Assembly (NCBI GenBank): GCA_913048125.1 | Contig: CAJWWL010000007.1 | Location: 1 to 32,255 of the forward strand | Direction of reading: 5' to 3' | Length of the DNA stretch: 32,255 nt | Origin: an uncultured Opitutia bacterium | Lineage (GTDB): Bacteria > Verrucomicrobiota > Verrucomicrobiia > Opitutales > JABJCN01 | Part shown: positions 1 to 8,100 of the stretch, one piece after another | Layout: the number at the start of each line of letters is the position of its first letter | How positions within the stretch are numbered: position 1 is the first letter of the stretch | The notes under the pieces: model-generated | Databases searched by the model: none | What the model saw: the letters and a program-made list of their open reading frames with translations, nothing else | Told to the model about the DNA's origin: nothing | Made by a program: the position numbers and the translations under genes

Positions 1-744
1 ACTGTGAACTCGTTGCGTGAGGAGTTGGAGCGCAACGACATCGAGCATCAGGAGGCGATGCAGCGTGCAACATCTTTGGCGCAGGACGAGAACCGTCAGT
101 TGAAGGGAACGGTCAACTCGCTACGTGAGGAGTTGGAGAAGACTCGTATCGGAGTAGAGGAGCGTGTGCAACGTGCGGTATCCGTATCGGAGGACGAAGT
201 GAAGCAGTTGAAGGGGACTGTGAACTCGTTGCGTGAGGAGTTGGAGCGCAATGACATCGAGCATCAGGAGGCGATGCAGAAAATTTCAGCAACGGCGGGA
301 GACGAAGCCATCCAGCTCAAGAAAACCGTCAATAACTTGCGGGAAAGACTCGAGGCTTCTCGGGTTGGACAAGAGGAGCGGATTCACAAGGCAGTTGCGG
401 CTTCGGAAAGTGAAAATGCCGAACTTAAGCGGCTTGCAAATTCCCTGCGTGATTCTTTAGAGAAAGCCAGAATAGGACAGGAAGACGCCGTCCAAAAGGC
501 AACTTCCTCTGCGAATAAAGAGATTCATTTGCTACGAGAGACCGCAACGTCTCTGCGTGAACAAATGGAGAAAAGAGTTGTTCTTTTTGAAGACCGGCTT
601 CAAAAGGAAACCCAACTGAATCATAAAGAAAGCGAGCATTTACACGAGACTATATCCAATCTGCGAAAAGAGCTAGAAACTAAGGAAGTTAAAAATGAAG
701 ACCCCAGCAAACGAAAACGGCGCGTCAAACGGAAGCGCGCGTGA
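1..744 (+). CDS. Coiled-coil protein with 36-aa tandem repeats (5' end outside window)
   Basis: Frame +1 is open from base 1 to TGA 742-744. The consensus NSLREELE....(Q)LK(G/E)T(V/A) recurs every 36 aa, and the C-terminus is very basic (KRKRRVKRKRA). Confidence 0.85.
   Translation, partial: TVNSLREELERNDIEHQEAMQRATSLAQDENRQLKGTVNSLREELEKTRIGVEERVQRAVSVSEDEVKQLKGTVNSLREELERNDIEHQEAMQKISATAGDEAIQLKKTVNNLRERLEASRVGQEERIHKAVAASESENAELKRLANSLRDSLEKARIGQEDAVQKATSSANKEIHLLRETATSLREQMEKRVVLFEDRLQKETQLNHKESEHLHETISNLRKELETKEVKNEDPSKRKRRVKRKRA
7..654 (+). repeat. 108-bp (36-aa) tandem coding repeat, six full units plus a partial seventh
   Basis: Units start at about 7, 115, 223, 331, 439, 547 and 655. 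Bases 1-63 and 217-279 are nearly identical (one difference seen), and units diverge toward the 3' end. Confidence 0.85.
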
Positions 745-3007
745 GAGGCTCGCACAGTCGGAAAAATTTTCCCGGATCCTCCTTGAGGTAACCAACAAAC
801 TGGCGGTTGCCAAGAACCTTGATGATGCCCTCGCTGTACTTGTTGGGATCACCACCTCACACATCCATGCCGAACGAGGTACGGTTTTCATCAACGACCA
901 AACAACTGGAGAGCTATATTCGCGGGTTGCGCAGGGAAACCTTAAACGAGAAATTCGCATTTTAAATACCAAGGGTGTTGCTGGTTGGGTGTTCTCCAAC
1001 AACCAAGGGGCAATCATAACCGATGCCTACAAAGATCCACGCTTTAACAAGGCTGTGGACGTCCGTACAGGATTCCGCACAAAGAGCATTCTTTGTGCCC
1101 CTCTTCGGACCATGACCGGTGAACTTATTGGGGTCGCACAGCTTCTAAACAAGACTGAGGGAGAATTCAACCAACAAGATTTGGATTTGCTCGAGGCCAT
1201 GACTGAGCAGGCTGCCATTGTTATTCAGGGCAATGTCATGGTCGAGCAGATCGAGGCGTCTCGCCGTCAGGAACTAGAATTTCTCGATGTGGTTTCTCAG
1301 GTCTCTTCTGAATTGGAGCTTGGTCCATTGTTAGAAAAGATCATTCGGACTATCTCGACTATGCTTGATGCCGAGCGTGCAACTCTCTTCATCAATGATG
1401 AGAAGACCAACGAACTTTACACAGAAGTGGGTGAAGGTCTGGGCAAAAATGTTATTCGTTTCCCTAACAACGTAGGTATCGCTGGCACTGTTTTCGTAAG
1501 CGGCAAATCTCTTAACATACCACACGCTTATGCTGACTTGCGCTTCAACCCCTCCTTTGACCGTACAAGTGGTTTCTTTACCCGCTCAATCCTTTGCATG
1601 CCTGTCATCAGCAAAGAGGGCAAGACCATAGGAGTCTCTCAAGTACTTAACAAGCGCGGTGGCGCATTCACTAAGGAAGATGAAAAGAGGCTGGCGGCCT
1701 TCACCTCTCAAATTTCGATGGGTATCGAGAATGCCAAGCTTTTCGATGAAGTTCAGAATGCCATGAACTATACGCAAAGTATGCTATCTAGCATGCATGA
1801 TGGCGTGGTCACGTTCGATGAAAACGGTAAGGTAAAGACAATTAACCCTGCCGGACTTCGCATACTTCAGTTTGATCGTGAAGAATTCATTGTGAAAAAG
1901 CACATCGACGAATTATTCATCGAAGACAATGCTTGGATGAAGGAGAAACTCACTGAAGTTCAGGAACCAATTGATATCCATGATGCCGAACTAGTCATTT
2001 CTGGCGAGAAAACCTCGGTCAATCTTAATATTCTACCACTAGTTGGAGAGAAGGAGACACCAAAAGGCAAAGAAAAGGTTGGTATGGGCACAATGCTCAT
2101 GCTCGAAGACATTAGCTCTGAGAAACGGATGAAGAGCACCATGTCTCGTTACATGGATCCCGGGCTTGCAGAGCAACTTGTCGCTGGAGATGGCGAAGGC
2201 GACATCATGGGAGGCAAGCAGTCTGTTGCATCTGTTCTTTTTTCTGACGTGCGTAGTTTCACCACCATTACTGAGGAACTCGGAGCACAAGGCACTGTAA
2301 AGCTCTTAAATGAGTACTTCGAGATAATGGTGGACTGTATCACCAGTGAAGGAGGTATGCTAGACAAGTTCATCGGCGATGCCATGATGTGTATATTCGG
2401 TACACCGGTTCCCCATGATGACGATCCTGATCGTGCCGTTCGTGCAGCCATTGATATGATGGTGCAGCTTAATGCCTTCAATGCTCAGCGCGCCAAAGAT
2501 GGTAAGATGCCCATCGATCATGGCATGGGAGTCAACACTGACAATGTAGTTTCCGGTAATATCGGCTCAACCAAACGGATGGACTACACTGTTATTGGTG
2601 ATGGGGTGAACCTTGCCGCTCGCATCGAATCTGCCTGTAAACAATACGGTGCCCACATCCTTATCTCCGAATTTACTCACAAAGCTTGCAAAGCCACCTA
2701 CCGTACTCGCGAGGTTGATCTTGTGATCGTAAAAGGGAAGACTGAACCTGTCAGTGTTTTCGAAGTACTTGATTACCATGACGATGAATCCTTCCCTAAC
2801 CTAGTCGAAGTTCTTCAGACCTTCAACGATGGCATCCGTTGTTTTCGAAAGGCTGAGTGGGACAAAGGGCTTAAGCTCTTCAATAATTGTCTAAAACTCA
2901 ACCCTGACGATAAAGCCGCAAAGTTGTACATTGACCGTTGTAATCACCTTAAGGCCAACCCGCCAGCAGGCGAATGGGATGGGGTATGGGTCATGACTTC
3001 AAAGTAA
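695..3007 (+). CDS. GAF-GAF-PAS class III adenylate/guanylate cyclase with a short TPR-like C-terminus
   Basis: Two GAF-like halves (AERGTVFINDQTTGELYS, AERATLFINDEKTNELYT), a PAS-like segment, then cyclase motifs VLFSDVRSFTTITEEL, DKFIGDAMMCIFG and MDYTVIGDGVNLAARIES. ATG at 695 is preceded by AAGGAA. Confidence 0.92.
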   Translation: MKTPANENGASNGSARERLAQSEKFSRILLEVTNKLAVAKNLDDALAVLVGITTSHIHAERGTVFINDQTTGELYSRVAQGNLKREIRILNTKGVAGWVFSNNQGAIITDAYKDPRFNKAVDVRTGFRTKSILCAPLRTMTGELIGVAQLLNKTEGEFNQQDLDLLEAMTEQAAIVIQGNVMVEQIEASRRQELEFLDVVSQVSSELELGPLLEKIIRTISTMLDAERATLFINDEKTNELYTEVGEGLGKNVIRFPNNVGIAGTVFVSGKSLNIPHAYADLRFNPSFDRTSGFFTRSILCMPVISKEGKTIGVSQVLNKRGGAFTKEDEKRLAAFTSQISMGIENAKLFDEVQNAMNYTQSMLSSMHDGVVTFDENGKVKTINPAGLRILQFDREEFIVKKHIDELFIEDNAWMKEKLTEVQEPIDIHDAELVISGEKTSVNLNILPLVGEKETPKGKEKVGMGTMLMLEDISSEKRMKSTMSRYMDPGLAEQLVAGDGEGDIMGGKQSVASVLFSDVRSFTTITEELGAQGTVKLLNEYFEIMVDCITSEGGMLDKFIGDAMMCIFGTPVPHDDDPDRAVRAAIDMMVQLNAFNAQRAKDGKMPIDHGMGVNTDNVVSGNIGSTKRMDYTVIGDGVNLAARIESACKQYGAHILISEFTHKACKATYRTREVDLVIVKGKTEPVSVFEVLDYHDDESFPNLVEVLQTFNDGIRCFRKAEWDKGLKLFNNCLKLNPDDKAAKLYIDRCNHLKANPPAGEWDGVWVMTSK

Positions 3008-3038
3008 CCCTAAGTGTAGGCAAATAGTCCCTGCTGAT

Positions 3039-4703
3039 ATGCCAGCTAAAAAGTCCGTCACTCGCAGAAAAGCCTCTTCAAGCAAGGCTTCAAAGTCCAC
3101 TGCGAAGTCAACTAAGGTCGAATCTTCGGAAATTTCTGCCTTACGTACAGCTCGTAAGCATCTTGAGAAAGCTCTTGAGCTGAATTCTGACTATGCCGAA
3201 GCGCATTTCAATCTCGCCAATTTACTTGTAAAGCTTGGCGAGCATGACACTGCCCGTACTCATTTCCAGAATGCAATAAAGCTGAATCCCGACTACGCCG
3301 ACGCACATTGCCAGTTTGCTCGCCTTCTCGCATTTCTCGGTGAAAACGATGAGGCCAAGAAGCATTTTTCGCTTACATTAGACCTCAACCCTAATCACGC
3401 TGAGGCTTATTACCAATTCGCTCTGTTACTTATTTCCCTCAATGAATTTGAGGAAGCAAAGAGCCATCTTGAGAAAGCCAGTGAGATCGAGCAAAACTTT
3501 GCTCAGGCTTACTACCATAAAGCCCGTATTTTGAGGCACCCAGAAGAGTTTGTTGAGGCAGGAAAGAACTACGAGATCGCAATTGATATTCGTCCAGACT
3601 TTGTTGATGCCCTCTACTACTTTGGTAAATTACTTGCTGGCGGTCGAACTGTTGATAAGGACGGAATGCCGACCTTCCGCAAGGATCCTGCTACTGCAAA
3701 AACTCACTTCAAAGAGGTTATACGTCTCGACCCTGAGTTCTCTAAGGCTTATTATAATCTTGCCCGCATTGAGGTAGACGAGAGAAAGCCGACTGCAGCC
3801 AAGAAAAACCTTGAGACAGCCATACGTCTCGATCCCTCCTACTCCAAAGCCCATTTTCTTTTAGCTAAAATACTAGCTGCTGGTAACTCTGTGCGCAAAG
3901 CTGAGGAGCATTTCCTGCTCTCGATAAAGCATCATCAGGAAAACCCAGAAGCTCATTATCATTACGGCCTTCTTCTTGCTAAACGTAGCGATTTTAAGGC
4001 CGCGGTAACTAGCTTTAAGTCATCCATCAAGCATGATCCTGAGCATTCACAGGCTCACTATAACATCGCTTTGGCTTATGTTGAACTCAACAAGCTTGAT
4101 AAGGCTCGAGACCATTTTCTACTTTCCGTAGACTATGACAGCGACTTTGCTCCCGCCTGGTACCACCTTGGGCATGTCATGGAAAGTCTTCACATGGTCA
4201 ATGAGACCAAAGCTTATTTTGAAAAGGCGACTCAGGTTGATCAGAACTACACGGATGCATACTACAACTTAGGGCGAGTTCTCAATGCCCCAGGGGAATT
4301 TGATCTTGCTCGCCGGAATTACGAGACTGCAGCTGAAATTTCTCCAGATAATGCTGATGTACACTACGGGCTCGGTAAGTTATTGGCCGGCGGTCAAAAG
4401 ATAACCAAAGATGGTACGCTTATCTGTGAGCCTGATCATAAAAATGCAGCGAAACATTATGGAAGGGCGATTGAGATCGATCCTAACCATTCCAAGGCAC
4501 ACTTTCACTACGCGCTTCTTCTTCAGGATATTGGTGATTCTAAAAATGCCCGTAAGCACTACGAGCGTGCTATAAAGATAGACCCATCCTATGCCCGGGC
4601 TCATTATCATCTAGCCCTACTACTTAACGAAGAAATTGCTGCAGTTGAAATGGATAAGGCTTCAAAAGCACTAACTCGAGCTGGCGGTTCTGCTACCTCA
4701 TAA
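3039..4703 (+). CDS. TPR-repeat protein with a Lys/Ser-rich N-terminus
   Basis: Many degenerate 34-aa TPR units (for example HFNLANLLVKLGEHDTARTHFQNAIKLNPDYADAH). N-terminus is MPAKKSVTRRKASSSKASKSTAKSTK. Confidence 0.9.
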   Translation: MPAKKSVTRRKASSSKASKSTAKSTKVESSEISALRTARKHLEKALELNSDYAEAHFNLANLLVKLGEHDTARTHFQNAIKLNPDYADAHCQFARLLAFLGENDEAKKHFSLTLDLNPNHAEAYYQFALLLISLNEFEEAKSHLEKASEIEQNFAQAYYHKARILRHPEEFVEAGKNYEIAIDIRPDFVDALYYFGKLLAGGRTVDKDGMPTFRKDPATAKTHFKEVIRLDPEFSKAYYNLARIEVDERKPTAAKKNLETAIRLDPSYSKAHFLLAKILAAGNSVRKAEEHFLLSIKHHQENPEAHYHYGLLLAKRSDFKAAVTSFKSSIKHDPEHSQAHYNIALAYVELNKLDKARDHFLLSVDYDSDFAPAWYHLGHVMESLHMVNETKAYFEKATQVDQNYTDAYYNLGRVLNAPGEFDLARRNYETAAEISPDNADVHYGLGKLLAGGQKITKDGTLICEPDHKNAAKHYGRAIEIDPNHSKAHFHYALLLQDIGDSKNARKHYERAIKIDPSYARAHYHLALLLNEEIAAVEMDKASKALTRAGGSATS

Positions 4704-4705
4704 AC

Positions 4706-6043
4706 GTGGGTTTGCCCGAGCAGCATCTTCTCCGGGCTATTGAAATAGACCCAAGCTTTGTTGATGCCCGCTATCAACTTGCACTCCTTCAGCGTAATCA
4801 AGGCAGAGTTTCTGATGCTTCCGAACAACTTGCTCAATTGTTAGAAATCCAACCCGAGCACACAGGTGCTCGTTATCTTCATTCCACCATTCTGGCAGAA
4901 ACGGGTCAATTTCGTGAAGCTAGAGCTAGCTTTGAATCGCTACTAGAAGAGGAGCCAAGGCATGCTGAGGCTCACTATCAACTTGGTGTGCTTCACATGG
5001 ATTGCGGTTCTGCTCATGATGCAGTATACCACCTTGAAAAAGCTTCCACTCTCGACGCGGATAATGCGGACGCCCACTACCGCTTAGCAAGACTGCATCC
5101 AAGCCCAGAAGATTTTGAAAAGTCACGAGCTCTTCTTGAAACTGCCGTCGACTATGAACCGTCACATATTGACGCTCATTTTCAGCTAGGCATTCACCTT
5201 CGTCGCGGCTTTCGTTATGATTCAAATGGGACCCTAATTAATGGAGGCTTTGATGCACTTGCGCGTGAATCCTTTCAAAACGTGTTAAAGTTGGATCCTT
5301 GCCACTCTGCAGCACATGAAGAACTGGCTGACCTTCTATGCGTTTTAGGAGATAAAAGCAGTGCAGTGAAGTCCTACAAAACTGCTATCTCCAATGACCC
5401 TACTCTAATCAGCACCTATCTCAAGTTAGCAAATATCCAAAATACTACATCTGCTTTCAAGACCCTTTTCAAAGCACTTGAACAAGATTCAGATAACCCT
5501 TTTGTCCACCTTCGTATAGCCAAACTTTTTCTAGCAGACAGCCAAGATTCCCTTGCTTGTGAGCATTTCAATAGATCTGCCGAAGAATCAATCGGCCGCA
5601 TAAGTTCTCTTCGAGCTAAAGCGAGAGAAGCGCTCGATGGGAACCAATTCCTTCTCTCTCGGAGTCTCGAGGATCAGGCATTTGAAATAGCAGTCCATCG
5701 AGCAGAAGCTCTTTTTCAACTCGGTCTTCTTTTCTTAAATGAGCCGCTTACCGCTCGAAAATATTTTGAAACTGCAATCAGCGCATATCCTGAACATGCA
5801 GACTCCTTCCATCAACTCGCTATTATTCAAAATACTGAGGGTGACTCAGAGGCTGCCATTGAATCCCTTCGTAAATCCGTCGAGATTGAAATTCAGAATT
5901 CTGAAGCTCACTACTTGCTTGCTCAACTACTTTTAGCTGCAGGGGAGACGGAGATGGCCCGTAATCACTTTCTGATAACTCTTGATTTAGAACCTCGCCA
6001 TAAGAAAGCGATCAAAGAGCTGTCTGCCCTCCCCAGCCTCTAG
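4706..6043 (+). CDS. TPR-repeat protein (GTG start, 2 nt after the preceding TPR ORF)
   Basis: TPR units throughout (EQHLLRAIEIDPSFVDARYQLALLQ...). In this frame the nearest upstream stop is TAA 4655-4657, and no ATG lies between it and 4706. Confidence 0.8.
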   Translation: MGLPEQHLLRAIEIDPSFVDARYQLALLQRNQGRVSDASEQLAQLLEIQPEHTGARYLHSTILAETGQFREARASFESLLEEEPRHAEAHYQLGVLHMDCGSAHDAVYHLEKASTLDADNADAHYRLARLHPSPEDFEKSRALLETAVDYEPSHIDAHFQLGIHLRRGFRYDSNGTLINGGFDALARESFQNVLKLDPCHSAAHEELADLLCVLGDKSSAVKSYKTAISNDPTLISTYLKLANIQNTTSAFKTLFKALEQDSDNPFVHLRIAKLFLADSQDSLACEHFNRSAEESIGRISSLRAKAREALDGNQFLLSRSLEDQAFEIAVHRAEALFQLGLLFLNEPLTARKYFETAISAYPEHADSFHQLAIIQNTEGDSEAAIESLRKSVEIEIQNSEAHYLLAQLLLAAGETEMARNHFLITLDLEPRHKKAIKELSALPSL

Positions 6044-7149
6044 CCAACTACATTTTTCACCTGTTCCCAGTCTACCTTTCCACTCCGATTTAACGGAAGA
6101 TGATTAACATGGTGAAATTCTTTGGGCACTTTGTGAGATGGGAGGATCTTACGTAAGCTATTTGGTAAGTTCACCCCAGTATGTCCAACGACAAAAGCGA
6201 TCACTCGCTGCCCCCATTCCTTATCTTCTACTCCTAAAACTAAAGCTTCTTTAATGTCTTCATACATTAAAAGCGTTGCTTCGACTTCAGCTGGGTCGAT
6301 CTTTTCACCACCAGATATGATCATCCTGTCAAGTCTGCCATGGACGTGTAAATGGTAGTCCTTGTCAATCATGCCATGATCTTGTGTCCCAATAGATTCT
6401 ATTTCACCTTGCTCATCGCCCCAGTAGCCTCTGTAAAGAGAGTTCGTTTGTATGTGAATTCTTTGATCTTGAATGGTTACCTTGGTATTCGGTAGCGCTA
6501 TTCCTGAACTATATATTCCCGCCAAAAAATCTGAAGGCTCCAGCAAGGTTACCATAGCTGCTGTTTCCGTCATCCCATAGCAGGGGGCAAGAGGTAACTG
6601 CTGTTCTCTGGCTTGATGTAAAAGTTTTTTAGATACAGCAGCACCACCCAGAAAAATGATTCGAAATCTTTTAAGCTTTTTCAGCAACTCAGGTTGCTCC
6701 ATAAATCGATTTAACTGAGTAGGGACTATGGAGAGGCAAAGGCCTTCTGGTTCTACATCAAGCGCCCGTGCATCTGTGACGTGAACTCGACCACCCGTAA
6801 CGAGAGCGCGCACAATTTGCATGAATCCGCTGACATGATGCATCGGTAATATACAACAACTATTGATTGGTCCTGCTATACGTGCGGCTAGGTTTTCAGC
6901 TGCGTTTTTAAGGGTTTGCCAAGTGTGGATGGCATAGCGGGGTTGACCTGTAGTTCCACCAGTTGGGATTAGGATTTGTCCTGCTGGTATAGATCCCTTG
7001 AACGGAGCTGCTTTTGACCCCTCAAATACAACACCTTTACCATCAGCAATTTGGTTCAGCTTATCAAGGAGAGCCGCTTTTACTTTTGGGTCAGCTACTA
7101 ACCAGTCATTTCTTAGGGCATCCCTAAGATTGTTTAGATCTCTTTCCAT
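6040..7149 (-). CDS. menE: o-Succinylbenzoate-CoA ligase (MenE-like AMP-binding enzyme)
   Basis: AMP-binding P-loop PTGGTTGQPR, CYGMTETA, and SGGEKIDPAEVEATL. Short ANL enzyme adjacent to menC. Confidence 0.85.
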   Translation of the reverse strand: MERDLNNLRDALRNDWLVADPKVKAALLDKLNQIADGKGVVFEGSKAAPFKGSIPAGQILIPTGGTTGQPRYAIHTWQTLKNAAENLAARIAGPINSCCILPMHHVSGFMQIVRALVTGGRVHVTDARALDVEPEGLCLSIVPTQLNRFMEQPELLKKLKRFRIIFLGGAAVSKKLLHQAREQQLPLAPCYGMTETAAMVTLLEPSDFLAGIYSSGIALPNTKVTIQDQRIHIQTNSLYRGYWGDEQGEIESIGTQDHGMIDKDYHLHVHGRLDRMIISGGEKIDPAEVEATLLMYEDIKEALVLGVEDKEWGQRVIAFVVGHTGVNLPNSLRKILPSHKVPKEFHHVNHLPLNRSGKVDWEQVKNVVG

Positions 7150-8045
7150 ATGGCTTCCATTTCCTCATGCCCAATTAGGCCAGCAATTATTTCTGGGCCT
7201 GATGGATGCAGATCAAGCCCATCTTCCTCGAATAAATCACCAACTCCAAATCCTAATGCTTGATCCGATTCTATTGCCATACGTAGCGCAGCTTCTTTTC
7301 CGATAGACGTTTCTAACGCTGAAGAAAATACATCGCCAGTCGACATCATTCCTAGAACTGGCTTCACGATTTTAAGTCCTGGCCAGCCAGTCGCATTGGG
7401 TGCATCTTCATCTAGAGCGATTGGAGTTTTATATTCCTTCACAAGCGGTAAACAATCCCTCCATCTCCCACGCGGCATTGGTTGCTCCAAGTATTCTACA
7501 TTAGGCAGGCTATCCAAGTGTTCCAACCAAACTCTTGTTTCTTGGGGGTCCAGTCCTTCGTTTGCATCAACCCTTAGTTTTCCTCTCGCCGAGAGCTCTG
7601 AAGCAATTTCCAGCTCAAGCGATATTTCTCGTGTGGCTGCCTTCCATTTAAAAACCTCATAACCTTCACTCAGTTTCTCAACTTGTGCAGATAGCGCAGC
7701 TTCTGCAGCAGGAAGCAATGCAGCACAACCTAGTTTGTGTTTTGCAACGCGGAAGTTTCCACTTATCCACGACTGTGCACATTTGAAAGCAAATGAGCAA
7801 CATGGCAGGCCTTTGGGAATATTTCCATCCCACTCTCCTCCGAGACTTCTCAGAAAATTGAAGGCTTCTTCAACAGTCTCCGTTCCAAAAGCCTCGATCG
7901 GGGCTACTTCACCAAAACCAACTTGGCCCGCATCATTTTCTAGGCGAATTAACCCCCCTCTACGTCTTTCCCAGAGTCCACGGCTAGTTTCCATCGGTTT
8001 GCGAAAAGCCCGTTGGTAGGGTTTGTGTTCGAATCTAAATCTCAT
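7134..8045 (-). CDS. menC: o-Succinylbenzoate synthase (MenC, enolase superfamily)
   Basis: Enolase-superfamily residues retained: FKWKAA (KxK), RVDANEG, YLEQP, ALDED, LKIVKP. The start is placed at MRFRFEHKPYQRAF (ATG 8045-8043), not at the ORF maximum of 8186, which would overlap guaB. Confidence 0.87.
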   Translation of the reverse strand: MRFRFEHKPYQRAFRKPMETSRGLWERRRGGLIRLENDAGQVGFGEVAPIEAFGTETVEEAFNFLRSLGGEWDGNIPKGLPCCSFAFKCAQSWISGNFRVAKHKLGCAALLPAAEAALSAQVEKLSEGYEVFKWKAATREISLELEIASELSARGKLRVDANEGLDPQETRVWLEHLDSLPNVEYLEQPMPRGRWRDCLPLVKEYKTPIALDEDAPNATGWPGLKIVKPVLGMMSTGDVFSSALETSIGKEAALRMAIESDQALGFGVGDLFEEDGLDLHPSGPEIIAGLIGHEEMEAIWKEI

Positions 8046-8100
8046 AGCTGAATAAAATAAAACCTTGAGACTATCTTCCGGAAAGTAGAAAAAGCTCCTC

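Noticed and set aside
1-330. CRISPR-like array at the window start
   Set aside because: The 108-bp periodic units are in-frame coding repeats without constant repeat/variable spacer structure.
3640-3700. EF-hand-like calcium site in the TPR loop (VDKDG)
   Set aside because: Too short and not conserved across the three copies (VDKDG, ITKDG, YDSNG) to support a DxDxDG calcium loop.
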